A stretch of 40,750 nt of DNA from Acidobacteriota bacterium. Its GTDB lineage: Bacteria > Acidobacteriota > Terriglobia > Versatilivoradales > Versatilivoraceae. Positions 31,846 to 40,706 of the stretch are shown in pieces. The notes under the pieces are model-generated. The model saw only the letters and a list, made by a program, of their open reading frames with translations, did no database searches and was not told where the DNA came from. The stretch's first letter is position 1; each line of letters starts with the position of its first letter. Location: positions 1 to 40,750 of the forward strand of contig JAKEER010000001.1 of the NCBI GenBank assembly GCA_022616615.1, read 5' to 3'. A program made the translations under genes and the position numbers.

Positions 31846-32194
31846 TGCCGGCCCTGTCATCCTCTCTCACCTGGAATTCGCTGTCAACTTACTACTGAAT
31901 TTCGCAAACGGTGACGTATTTTCTGGCGAGCTGCTGATCGGCGCAACCCAGTGAGCACGAGACCCATTCTGACTGCACCTCTGCCCTCTGATGTGCGGAA
32001 AGTCTCCGACTTTCCGCTGAACTCTCATTTCATCGGGCCTGCGCCCCCGTCGATCCGCTAAAACGGCCACTGCGGAAAGGCACAGCCCTTCCGCACATCG
32101 GGCGGCGGAGCCGCCAGGGGAGATCAGGTCTCTCCAGGCTTCCTTTTCGCGCCTTCAAAAATGGGTCACCTTATTTATGAAACGCAGTACTTGC
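31846..32194. repeat. gap containing an inverted-repeat element, ATGTGCGGA family (31990-32115)
   Basis: GATGTGCGGAA at 31990 and TTCCGCACATC at 32089-32099 are perfect inverted ends. Inside are hairpins GCGGAAAG/CTTTCCGC (31995-32017) and GCGGAAAGG/CCTTCCGC (32072-32094), and just after it GGCGGCGGAGCCGCC (32101-32115). The element at 19998-20120 is a relative. The rest of the gap has no gene. Confidence 0.6.
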
Positions 32195-32674
32195 TCAATG
32201 TCCTCGTCTTCGGTATCGCGTCCAGCATTCTTCGCATCGCTCATCATTTCTGAGCACTTCCGAGAAAACAAAATCGCTGACGATGTCTCCACCACTCGCG
32301 CCACAAAGATTTCTCAAAAGGTGGTCCGGGTTGCCCGTTGACCAGACTAAAGGCAGGTGGTACTTCGGAACACTTCTTCGCTCCCGCTTGACCTGCTTCC
32401 GCGAATAGCGGCGCCGGTCAGCGATGATCCCTTCCTCCATGAGCGCTGAAATCACTTGGGCAGTCGCAGTATCGAGCAACTGCGCAATTTCCGTAATGGA
32501 CTTGTGTTGATTTGCGAAAAGATTGCAGATGGCAACAGTCCTTTTCGCACGTGGATGCAGCGTGAGAGCGTTCTCAGGGACAACAAACGACTGACCAGTC
32601 AACGGGAAGCCTTCCTGAGTGCGATCTCGGAAATCAAGCATTCTTGTGAGATAGGAACGCAGCCTGCTAAACAT
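32195..32674 (-). CDS. small protein with a helix-turn-helix-like region
   Basis: A 159-residue protein, not assigned to a named family. Residues about 45-85 (AICNLFANQHKSITEIAQLL, then DTATAQVISALMEEGIIADR) look like a winged-helix DNA-binding region, followed by a very basic stretch RRRYSRKQVKRERR. The C-terminal part holds four Cys (including CEECW), which could bind a metal. It may be a small regulator. It is the last of three small minus-strand genes. A ribosome binding site is not evident: GGGAAG lies directly against the ATG. Confidence 0.55.
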   Translation of the reverse strand: MFSRLRSYLTRMLDFRDRTQEGFPLTGQSFVVPENALTLHPRAKRTVAICNLFANQHKSITEIAQLLDTATAQVISALMEEGIIADRRRYSRKQVKRERRSVPKYHLPLVWSTGNPDHLLRNLCGASGGDIVSDFVFSEVLRNDERCEECWTRYRRRGH

Positions 32675-32770
32675 CTTCCCGATAAGAAAACGAAAGAGCC
32701 AGAACAGCTAGAGCCAAAGCCCAAAGCCGCTACAAGGCCGAAACCCCATAGCGGCTCGGTTCACTCGCCC

Positions 32771-32947
32771 CTATTCTTCGTGAATAGCGGCTTTCACTTT
32801 CTCGACCAATTCTGGAGGCAGTTCCTTCATGCCGTGTGCCGACTGACCATGCTCAGCGCATTTGTCGAGAACCTCCTTTTCGGTTTCCCCGCGAGCCTCA
32901 AAGTCGCAGTCCACGCCGACTTCCCTGCATCGAACGACTTTGGTCAT
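32771..32947 (-). CDS. DUF1059 domain small protein
   Basis: A 58-residue protein starting MTKVVRCREVGVDCDFEARG, then HGQSAHGMKELPPELVEKV, a full-length match to the DUF1059 pattern with Cys7, Cys14, His33 and His38, likely metal ligands. Function is unknown; such genes are common next to stress or surface-related genes. The open frame starts at 33010, but the ATG at 32947 has an ideal GGGAGG site eight bases upstream and gives the family N-terminus. Confidence 0.88.
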   Translation of the reverse strand: MTKVVRCREVGVDCDFEARGETEKEVLDKCAEHGQSAHGMKELPPELVEKVKAAIHEE

Positions 32948-33049
32948 GTTGCTACCTCCCAAATGACTTGTTTGTGTGAGAGAGTTTTCGAAGCGCGCGA
33001 TTGCGTCCACTTCAACGAGCCTATTTCCTCCCGGTGGAACAAACTCCCC

Positions 33050-33394
33050 TTACGCTTGCCCGTGTATGACCTTCTCAATTTCCTTTTGAATATAATCTTT
33101 GCCCGAATTCAGTGCCTGCACTACCCCACGGGTAGTCGTGTCGGTCCACTCTCGGCCCCGATCAACGCCTTCTTGCATCTTCTCCGAAATGTCTTCAACC
33201 AATCGGTCGATCGCGTGACGCACTTCTAACTGAATCAGTTCTGATTTTTTCTTCGCCGTTCTCCCGAGATGAACGATGTCGCGGCGCGTCCTTTTGCCTG
33301 ATTGAGGTGCGAAGAGCAAAGCAATTCCGGTCCCCACAAGGCTTCCCGCAACAAACCACATAAGCCCATTGAGTTTTTGATTTTCTGTTTCCAT
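33050..33394 (-). CDS. YtxH-like membrane-anchored protein
   Basis: A 114-residue protein. One N-terminal membrane segment (LMWFVAGSLVGTGIALLFAP, about 11-30) is followed by SGKRTRRDI and a long charged amphipathic helix, exactly the YtxH layout. In Bacillus such proteins belong to the general stress response. GAGG lies seven bases before the ATG. It precedes the DUF1059 gene by 102 bases on the same strand, so the small genes may form a stress-type unit. Confidence 0.88.
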   Translation of the reverse strand: METENQKLNGLMWFVAGSLVGTGIALLFAPQSGKRTRRDIVHLGRTAKKKSELIQLEVRHAIDRLVEDISEKMQEGVDRGREWTDTTTRGVVQALNSGKDYIQKEIEKVIHGQA

Positions 33395-33539
33395 ACGAAA
33401 TCCTCGCCTAGCCCAGAATAAAAGAGAGAAAAATGAACCATCTCACCCAAGTGAGGGTGCGATGGAATTAACGACGCTGCCTTTAACACTTTGATCTGTG
33501 CCTTCGGCCACCCTCTCCCACGGGGCACACGGGGAGAGG

Positions 33540-33786
33540 GAAGCTGTGAAAAAATCGAAATTCAACAAAAAGTCGGCTCCCCTCTCCCCAACGCGGGAGA
33601 GGGGCTGGGGGGTGAGGGGTGGGTGAGGGGGACCACCACGCTCCAGCGGGCTGCTTGTCTTCCCACATCCACCAAGCGTTTTCCGCGCTCGCGGAATCGC
33701 TACTGTGTGAACCGCCCCCTCAGCCCCAACCACTCTCCCGCTCACGGGAGACGAGGGGAGCTGAATTTTCAATTTTTTCACAGCTC
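33540..33786. repeat. MITE-like element with AGCTGTGAAAAAAT ends
   Basis: The left end GAAGCTGTGAAAAAATCGAA and the right end TTCAATTTTTTCACAGCTCC are inverted copies. Inward of them lie CGGCTCCCCTCTCCCCAACG and ACGAGGGGAGCTGAATTTTC, again inverted. The inside is similar in composition to copies A and B but the ends differ, so it is a separate family. It falls in the gene-free stretch 33395-34264. Confidence 0.7.
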
Positions 33787-34029
33787 CAAGGGCTGGGGTG
33801 AGGGGGCAGCCGCAACGGAGCGACGCTTCTGCGAATTTACTTATGTCGCCCTGTTAAAGGGAGCAAAAGAGCTTCCAAAACCTAGTGTGACCTTAAAACC
33901 ACAAAAGCATCAAGAAATCTCGATCAACGACCTAGAGAACGATGAAACATAATGTGAAATTTTGCGAGGCAGCGAGTGAGAATTACATAGATCGAGCTTC
34001 GATCCGGCCCAGTGGACATCGGCAAACAG

Positions 34030-34186
34030 GGGTGAGGGGGATTCCTATGGCGTGAGTCAGTTCGAGAAACCAGCGTCTGACGGGATCCTCCCGCGTTGAG
34101 GAGAGGGAGAGCCGAAGTCTATTCATTTTTTCACAGCTTCTCGAGGATAGGAGTTTCGTCCCTATATTCTGCGATCTTCAATAGAT
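34030..34186. repeat. mixed repeat fragments upstream of the ABC exporter
   Basis: GGGGTGAGGGGGATTCCTAT (34030) and AGAGGGAGAGCCGAAGTC resemble the inside of copies A/B. ATTTTTTCACAGCTTCTCG (34124-34142) is an end of the 33540-33786 family. CCTATATTCTGCGATCTTCA (34160-34179) is a MITE A/B end. Pieces of two families are therefore joined here. The stretch 33787-34029 between the elements shows no supported gene. Confidence 0.6.
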
Positions 34187-34264
34187 GCGTTTCCTGCCTT
34201 TCGCTCCCGCCATTGGACTCTTGCGCCTCGTGTTAATCTCAAACTTGGATACGAGGGACTCGCA

Positions 34265-36166
34265 TTGGTTCAAACTCTCAAAAGCAGCGAAAGACCCACA
34301 ATCCGCCAGCAGATCCAGGCGCTGCACTACGTGCCCCCGCTCCTCAAGATGGTCTGGGAAACGCATCGAGGCTACACGCTCGGCATGGCGGTGCTGCGTT
34401 TGATCCGGTCTGCCATTCCGGTAGCAACACTTTGGGTGGGTAAACTGATTCTGGATGCCATTGTCGTGATGCAGGATGGCACTCAGAACTTGCCCCTGCT
34501 TTGGAAGTTGGTTGGGATCGAGATTGCGATCGTTCTGACAGGGGAGGCGCTGGCCCGCGCTTCATCGCTAGTGGAAAGCCTGCTGGGCGATTTATTTTCC
34601 AACCACACTAGCGTGCGGTTGATGGAACACGCTGCCACGCTGGATCTCTATCATTTTGAAGATCCTGCCTTTTATGACCAGCTCGAACGAGCCCGCCGCC
34701 AGACCACCAGCCGCATCGGCTTGCTGGCCCAACTGCTGGGCATAGGACAGGATGCCCTCACCCTCTTCTCGTTTGGCGCGGCCTTGTTCGTTTACAGTCC
34801 CTGGCTGCTTTTGCTGCTGGCGGTGGCAGTGCTGCCCAGCTTTTTGGGTGAAACCCATTTCGCGACACTGGAGTATTCTCTCCTCTACCGCTACACGCCC
34901 GAGCGAAGGCGGCTCGACTACGTTCGCTACATTGCCGCCAGCGATGAAACCGCGAAAGAGGTGCAGATGTTCGGCCTGGCACCTTGGCTGATTCAACGTT
35001 TCAAAACTATCTCGCAGCGATTTTATGAGGAGAACAAACAGCTTTCCATCCGGCGAAGTTTCGTCAGCACCGGACTATCCATCATCGGAACCGCCGGTTA
35101 CTACGGCGCCTACGTCATCACCGTGTTGCAAGCCGTTAAGGGTGTCATCAGTCTTGGCTCGCTGACCTTCCTGGCAGGATCCTTTGCGCGCAGCCGCGAT
35201 CTCATTCAACGCTTGCTGCTCGGAGCCAGCGCGATTTACCAGCAGTGCCTCTATCTCAAAGACCTGTTCGACTTCTTTGAGATGAAGCCGTCGATTGTGA
35301 ATCCGCCGGCCGGACCTTCCGTCCCGAAAGTTATCCGCGAAGGATTCATTTTTGAGAACGTTGGCTTCCGCTATCCGGGAAGCGGGAACTGGGCTGTCCG
35401 TAATGTGAACTTTCATCTTCGTCCCGGTGAGCGCATCGCCTTCGTCGGTGAAAATGGCGCTGGCAAAACAACCCTGACGAAGCTGCTGGCCCGGTTGTAC
35501 GACCCCACCGAAGGACGGATTCTCCTGGATGGCGTGGATTTGCGGCATTACGACCTGGCCTCCGTGCGGCGGACCATCAGTGTCATTTTTCAGGATTTCG
35601 TACGATACGATCTCCGGTTTGACGAAAACGTCGGAGTCGGTGAAATCGAGCAGGTACGGTCGTATCTCGACAAGGAGCTGAAACCCAGCATGTTGAAGGC
35701 GAATTCGTCTCGTCCGATGGCTTCTGACAATGGCCACGTCCCGTCCTCAATTGTCACTGCCGCAGAAAAATCGCTGGCGGCGTCGCTTTTGTCCCGTTTC
35801 AAGGAAGGTTATCAGCAGATGCTGGGCCGGCGTTTCGACAATGGCATGGAACTATCCGGGGGAGAGTGGCAGAAGGTGGCTCTGGCGCGGGCTTACATGA
35901 GGCAAGCTCAGGTACTCATTCTCGACGAGCCTACAGCCGCTTTGGATGCCCGTGCCGAGTATGAAGTGTTTTTGCGCTTCTCGGAGCTGGTGGCGGGCAG
36001 AATGGCGGTGATTATTTCCCACCGCTTTTCCACCGTGCGCATGGCGGACCGAATTATTGTATTGCAGTATGGTCAGGTTATCGAGGATGGGTCTCACGCC
36101 GAGTTGCTGGCCCGGCGTGGCCTATATGCCGAGCTCTTTTCACTGCAGGCTGAAGGCTACCGGTAG
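34265..36166 (+). CDS. ABC exporter half-transporter (fused membrane and ATPase domains)
   Basis: A 633-residue inner-membrane protein that should work as a dimer. The membrane domain (about 1-335) has six hydrophobic segments. The ATPase domain starts near 360: Walker A GENGAGKTT (395-403), Q-loop FQDFVRYDLRFDENVG (Q443), signature LSGGEWQKVALARAYMR (530), Walker B VLILDEPTAALDA (550) and H-loop ISHRFSTVRMADRI. All catalytic elements are kept. Between Q-loop and signature there is an extra stretch of about 30 residues (around 470-500, rich in Ser and Pro). Start is a TTG at 34265 with GAGGG eight bases upstream; no better ATG exists before residue 29. The cargo is unknown: lipid, peptide and drug exporters share this form. 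No peptidase C39 domain. Confidence 0.88.
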   Translation: MVQTLKSSERPTIRQQIQALHYVPPLLKMVWETHRGYTLGMAVLRLIRSAIPVATLWVGKLILDAIVVMQDGTQNLPLLWKLVGIEIAIVLTGEALARASSLVESLLGDLFSNHTSVRLMEHAATLDLYHFEDPAFYDQLERARRQTTSRIGLLAQLLGIGQDALTLFSFGAALFVYSPWLLLLLAVAVLPSFLGETHFATLEYSLLYRYTPERRRLDYVRYIAASDETAKEVQMFGLAPWLIQRFKTISQRFYEENKQLSIRRSFVSTGLSIIGTAGYYGAYVITVLQAVKGVISLGSLTFLAGSFARSRDLIQRLLLGASAIYQQCLYLKDLFDFFEMKPSIVNPPAGPSVPKVIREGFIFENVGFRYPGSGNWAVRNVNFHLRPGERIAFVGENGAGKTTLTKLLARLYDPTEGRILLDGVDLRHYDLASVRRTISVIFQDFVRYDLRFDENVGVGEIEQVRSYLDKELKPSMLKANSSRPMASDNGHVPSSIVTAAEKSLAASLLSRFKEGYQQMLGRRFDNGMELSGGEWQKVALARAYMRQAQVLILDEPTAALDARAEYEVFLRFSELVAGRMAVIISHRFSTVRMADRIIVLQYGQVIEDGSHAELLARRGLYAELFSLQAEGYR

Positions 36167-36456
36167 TTGCCAGGAGCGGTGCCGGCCCCAAAACTTCCGC
36201 GATGAAGATGAGAAAGATCGTGCGGGGTCTATGGCGAGGATGTCCCGCGGCCTTCTCCAGACGGAAGGAAGATCCGTCAGACGGCCAGCGGCTGAAGCTG
36301 CTGGAACGATGTCAGAAGAAAAAGGGGGCAAAGGCCGCAGGCCTTGGGGGTTGTCCTGACATATTTGCCAACCGGATGAACGACAACCCTCGCGCGGTGT
36401 CTTCGAAACCGCTGTCCCCCTTTGTTAAGCGGGACTTTGACGGAGCCCTGGGCGCG
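36167..36456. other. gap between convergent genes
   Basis: 290 bases between the ends of the ABC exporter and HAD-ATPase genes. No gene seen; short frames have no features and no strong terminator was recognised. Confidence 0.5.
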
Positions 36457-38223
36457 TCACATTTTCGGCGGCTTCTCCGTGGGCGCGCCGTGACCCGGGA
36501 TCAGCTTTGAAGACTCGGCTGGAAGTGTATAGTGCTGTTCGACAGCTGCCTTGATGAGCATTCGACTTTCACTGGGGCTAATGCCAGGCAATTCCTCGAC
36601 CCGCGCTATCTCGACCGCCAGGCTCTCATCTTTAATGACTTTTCGGAACCATCGGGAATAGTCTCCTCGATGAAGATGGTGCGTCCAAGTCGCATCATCG
36701 ATTCCCTCGGCGATTTGGAGAAACAAGATCAGGTTGTGGGCGCGGAGATTGAGTTTGTTCTCGGGACCGCGAAAGTAAAAGCTCTTCTCTGGCGATAGTT
36801 CACCTTCGGCGTATTTTCGCTGATGGCGCTGGCGCTCGGTGCGGCTGGGCGGGATATTCACCATTAGCGGAGCAGACGTGCTGCGCAGAGACCAGGAAAC
36901 AGCCTGGCCTGCCTGAAGGGTCATATGCTCCAGCTTGGGAGCTTCGTGGCCAGCAGATTCACTGAACGCCTGGACTGTTTTGCCCGGCGTCTCTCCCACA
37001 GCTAGGACGAGATCCACCAAGGCTAGAGCTGCTGGCATCACTTCCTTAGGATTCACCGTAATGAAAATCATTCCCTGAGGCTGTTCAGGAAGCGTCAAGG
37101 AGGCAGGCTTCCATGAGGCGGGCAACAGGTGATGGGTTTCATCAACCACCAGCCAATGAGGCCGGCCGTTCCGGGCCCGCATCTCCTGCAGGCGCGGAAA
37201 AAGATTTTGAAAAAAAGGTGGGCGCTCGTCATACGGAACCCCTAGCAAGTTAATGACTGCATGGGTTTCCGGATTTTCCAAAAGCTGAAGAATTTCGTCG
37301 ATTTGTGGCACCCCTTGTCGACTGCCCAACACGACGGCGCCTTCAAGGTTTTCGTAGTCGCCCTCCGGATCGAGAATGCAGACCTGATAGTCCTGTTCCA
37401 CAAGTCGTTCGAGCAAACCAGTCGCGAGTGTGGTCTTTCCACTCCCGGACGTGCCGGCAAGGAGCACGTTTATTCCGTAAGGCGGCATTCGCACCTCGTT
37501 GCCATCACTGGTCCCGATAACGATGTGATGCCGCGTGAGTCGAGAATCAAACTGGCGAAGATCGTCCGCCAGGAGCTGATTGGCGAGTTCGACCACGCCA
37601 TTTCCATGCGTCCCCTGAGTGACGACATCGGCTCGTTCCCTAATTGTCGGTAGGGCGTTGGCAACTGCCACGGAGCATTCGCAGGCGCTCATGAAAGCAT
37701 GGTCGTTTTCGGCGTCGCCCACCCCCACCACATTGTGAAGCGAAAAACCAAGCTCCTTGAGCACAGCCTTCAGCCCGGTGGCCTTGTTGACGCCGGCGGG
37801 CAGCACCATGACGGCCTCTTTGTTGAAAATGACCTGCAATTCTAGCCCCAGGTCGCGAATCGTTTCGAGTACAACGGTCTCGTGAGGCTTCCAAGTAGCA
37901 ACCACAACGCGCCCAAGAAACAGAGGGTCCACTTTTCTCTTGCGAAGGGCAGCAACGAACTGTTCCGGGGGAGCTTCACCAAGGATCTTTTCCAGTTTGT
38001 CATTCGGTCGGTAGAGCAATGCTCCGTTTTCGCCAACTACCCATTCGAAGAGATCTAGATGGGCGAAAACAGACTGAAGATCGCCCAACTGTCTGCCCGT
38101 GACGAGGATCAGTTTCCGACCAGACGCGACGAGCTGCTCGAGCGTCGACAATGTCCCGCGGGCAACTCGACCCTCTGACGCTAATGTTCCATCGTAATCG
38201 CAGGCGAATACGAGATATCTCAT
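36457..38223 (-). CDS. HAD phosphatase (type IIB) fused to a HerA-like P-loop ATPase
   Basis: A 588-residue fusion. Residues 1-225 are a Cof-type HAD-IIB phosphatase: DYDGT (D9, D11), VTGR (T42), VNKATGLKAVL (K147) and GVGDAENDHAFM (D170, D174) give all four HAD motifs. Residues 230-460 are a P-loop ATPase of HerA/DUF87-like type: LLAGTSGSGKTTLATGLLER (Walker A, 257-265), VCILDPEGDYENLEG and HWLVVDETHHLLP (Walker B, D361-E362). Residues about 480-560 (SFYFRGPENKLNLRAHNLIL, then HHLHRGDYSRWFRKVIKD) form a third domain I do not identify. HAD-IIB enzymes act on sugar phosphates; a HerA-like motor beside it is unexpected. No partner gene adjoins. Start ATG at 38223 has GGAGG 12 bases upstream. 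Confidence 0.85.
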   Translation of the reverse strand: MRYLVFACDYDGTLASEGRVARGTLSTLEQLVASGRKLILVTGRQLGDLQSVFAHLDLFEWVVGENGALLYRPNDKLEKILGEAPPEQFVAALRKRKVDPLFLGRVVVATWKPHETVVLETIRDLGLELQVIFNKEAVMVLPAGVNKATGLKAVLKELGFSLHNVVGVGDAENDHAFMSACECSVAVANALPTIRERADVVTQGTHGNGVVELANQLLADDLRQFDSRLTRHHIVIGTSDGNEVRMPPYGINVLLAGTSGSGKTTLATGLLERLVEQDYQVCILDPEGDYENLEGAVVLGSRQGVPQIDEILQLLENPETHAVINLLGVPYDERPPFFQNLFPRLQEMRARNGRPHWLVVDETHHLLPASWKPASLTLPEQPQGMIFITVNPKEVMPAALALVDLVLAVGETPGKTVQAFSESAGHEAPKLEHMTLQAGQAVSWSLRSTSAPLMVNIPPSRTERQRHQRKYAEGELSPEKSFYFRGPENKLNLRAHNLILFLQIAEGIDDATWTHHLHRGDYSRWFRKVIKDESLAVEIARVEELPGISPSESRMLIKAAVEQHYTLPAESSKLIPGHGAPTEKPPKM

Positions 38224-38978
38224 CGAATTGGTTGGCCTCCGAGTTCGAGCTCGACAGCAAGATCAGTCTGCCGCAGGCCACCTCTCAAGAGGCTATGAGC
38301 CACTTGCCGTGGGCGCCTTCTTTCTGGGACAAGGATTTCATCTTTTGCTGAGCGACCCTCTGACACGCGGCGTCTGACCGGCATTCAATACGGAATGCTC
38401 CGATCAACGCCGCGAAGAAGCGCCTGGGGCTGTGAAACTCCCAGCAAGCGGCATTCTGAGTTGATACACGGGTTCATGATGGTCACTTTTGAACAGTCCA
38501 TGGGCTGAACCCGGCAAAAGCCTGACGCACGCTCCCAGCCCCCTTGCGGCAGAATTTCGGAGGACATCCTGGGAACCGAAAATCCAGATGGCTACGCCAT
38601 ACCTTCGAAACCAGGGCCGAATCATTGGCTCCAGCTTGACTGGTTCAATCGAACGCTGAGAATGGAAAAATTACCAGAGTTGCAGGCCTGGGCTTAGCCG
38701 GGCCAGGGGCAGCCGGTTAGCGGGAGTGCGGAGTAAAGGACTGAATTGCGATCGGTGGGAACCTGAGGCGGTGGAGAACCGCCGCCAGCCAGCCTTGCAG
38801 CGACTGGGCGCGCGCCGTCTTTCTTCAGATCTGGGGATTCAGAACTCGTCTTCACGCATTTCTTGTCTTCAGAAGACGCCGTCCGTTGCGACCGCTTTTC
38901 TGTTTCCAGAATCCGCTGACAACACATATGCTGACCCCAGCCAGCGTGGATCACACATCGTAGGAGGAGGAACAAGTC
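38224..38978. other. 755-bp region between divergent genes
   Basis: It must hold the promoters of the HAD-ATPase gene (-) and the malate synthase gene (+). Short frames on both strands have no recognisable features. A strong ribosome binding site, TAGGAGGAGG, lies at 38960-38969 before the malate synthase start. No confident promoter hexamers or repeats were identified. Confidence 0.5.
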
Positions 38979-40706
38979 ATGGCAGGCTACCAGGAAGGAA
39001 GAAAGCCGGCGAAAAGATTAAAGTTTGCTCCGGTCCAGGGAGCTGCCGAACTGTTTACACCGGACTTTGTTGAGTATCTAGTTTACCTGCACGACTGCTG
39101 CAGTGAGCCGATCCGTACACTGCGTCAAAACCGGGTTAGAGTGCTGCAGAAGGCACTTCATGAAGGCATCGCACCCACCTACCCTTCGTTGCGCCCAAAT
39201 CCCAATGCGGATTGGAAAGTGGCTCCGGTTCCTGAAGAGCTGAAGAAGCCAGGCATCGAGATTTCCGGCCCGGCGTCGCTGACGGGAATGTTTATCAATG
39301 CCCTCAATCCTGGACCGGAAGGAATGCGAGCCGAAGGGGACTTGGACGACGACGAAGACTCTTCCGGACATCGGCTTGAAGACACGGTCAACGCCGCCTG
39401 GAACCGAAAACGGGCGGTCGAACGCACGCTCACCTACTTTGATGCGGAAAAAGGAAAAGAGTACAGGCTCCAAGCCGGCGAACTGCCTTTCTTCATGCAT
39501 CGGGAACGAGGACTTCATCTGGACGAACCCGATGTGACCTTGGATGGCACGCCTATTTCTGCCAGCATCCTGGGAACCGCCTTAACTCTGTTTCACGCTG
39601 GGCGCGCGCAGGCTGAGCGGGGACAGGGGATTTACTTCTATCTTCCAAAAATGGAATCAGCAGAAGAGGCGGCCTTCTGGAGGAATTTCTTTGACATCAG
39701 TCGAGAGCGGTTGAGCTTCTTGAAAGATGCGGTGATCAAAGCCATTGCTTTAATCGAATCGCTTCCTGCGGCGTATCAGATGGAGGAAATCCTGCTGGCT
39801 TTGGGACCTTATGCGGCTGGGTTGAATGCCGCTCGCTGGGACTTCCAGGCGAGCATCCTTGAATTCGTCATGAATGATCCCAGTTCAGTTTGGCCGGACC
39901 GCTTTGGAGTGGACATCAAGAAGACGGATTTTCTAGCAAACATTTTCAAAAGACTGGTAGCGATTTGTCTGAAACGAGGTGCGGCCCCCATCGGAGGTAT
40001 GGCCGTAGCCCTGCCCAGCAAGGAGGATGAGGTCAATCAAGCGGCAGCCGCGGCCATTCGGGCAGATAAGGAGTGGGAAGCGAGACAAGGTTTTCTGCGC
40101 GCCTGGGTAGCGCATATCTTCCACATGAAGACCGCAGCCGATCCGTTTAGGGAGCTGCATGCTTCAGGTTGGAAGCCTAGCCCCGAGATGGCCAACCCCG
40201 ACAACTATCCTGTCGAGATCAAAGTTCCAGAGGGTCCCATAACTGTTGAAGGAACTCGTCGCAATGGCAGAATGTTGCTCGAATACTTGGAAGGATGGTT
40301 GGGCGGCAGAGGCGCCAAAGGAATTGACAGCTTGGCCGGTAAACCAGGCATCCATCCGGCCTTAATGGAAGATCTGGCGACAGCGCGTATTTCCGTAGCT
40401 CAAATTGCCCAGAGAATTCTCCATCAGGCCAAAACGACAGACAGCAGTCAAACACACAACTATGCTCTGGTGAAGCGGTTACTTCAAGAAGAGGTAGAAG
40501 ATATTCTGACTCGATTGCAAGTGACTATTAGCGCGGGCGACACGAAAGGCAAAGACGCCTTCTCTCAGGCCGAGGTGAGATACCGAAAGTCTCTTAGGAT
40601 TGCCCTCCGCTGGATCCAAAATTATACCGAGCTGAACTTCAGAAGTCTGGGATCCTACACGCGAGCAGAGCTGGATGGTATTGCCGCGCAGGAAGATGCT
40701 TTTTAG
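38979..40706 (+). CDS. malate synthase A family protein, divergent
   Basis: A 575-residue protein matching malate synthase A along its length. The enzyme condenses glyoxylate with acetyl-CoA in the glyoxylate bypass. Seen: GPASLTGMFINALN, HRERGLHLDEPDVTLDGTPI (catalytic Arg about 175), GIYFYLPKMESAEEAAFW, LIESLPAAYQMEEILLAL (Mg ligand Glu260), AGLNAARWDF (Mg ligand Asp288), CLKRGAAPIGGMAVALPSKE, and ALMEDLATARISVAQIAQRI (probable catalytic base Asp465). Deviations: the usual W-I-A-H-P-G stretch reads WVAHIFHM, and the M-A-D-F-E-D region is replaced by an acidic run DLDDDEDSSG. So activity is likely but substrate detail is uncertain. The strong ribosome binding site fixes the start. Isocitrate lyase is not in the window. 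Confidence 0.8.
   Translation: MAGYQEGRKPAKRLKFAPVQGAAELFTPDFVEYLVYLHDCCSEPIRTLRQNRVRVLQKALHEGIAPTYPSLRPNPNADWKVAPVPEELKKPGIEISGPASLTGMFINALNPGPEGMRAEGDLDDDEDSSGHRLEDTVNAAWNRKRAVERTLTYFDAEKGKEYRLQAGELPFFMHRERGLHLDEPDVTLDGTPISASILGTALTLFHAGRAQAERGQGIYFYLPKMESAEEAAFWRNFFDISRERLSFLKDAVIKAIALIESLPAAYQMEEILLALGPYAAGLNAARWDFQASILEFVMNDPSSVWPDRFGVDIKKTDFLANIFKRLVAICLKRGAAPIGGMAVALPSKEDEVNQAAAAAIRADKEWEARQGFLRAWVAHIFHMKTAADPFRELHASGWKPSPEMANPDNYPVEIKVPEGPITVEGTRRNGRMLLEYLEGWLGGRGAKGIDSLAGKPGIHPALMEDLATARISVAQIAQRILHQAKTTDSSQTHNYALVKRLLQEEVEDILTRLQVTISAGDTKGKDAFSQAEVRYRKSLRIALRWIQNYTELNFRSLGSYTRAELDGIAAQEDAF

Noticed and set aside
33491-33952. 153-codon open frame on the plus strand
   Set aside because: Most of it translates the inverted-repeat element at 33540-33786; the last 39 codons look more protein-like but have no plausible start.
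33942-34055. 38-codon ATG frame before the ABC exporter, considered as a possible peptide precursor
   Set aside because: No ribosome binding site, no leader/core pattern, and the end lies in repeat sequence.
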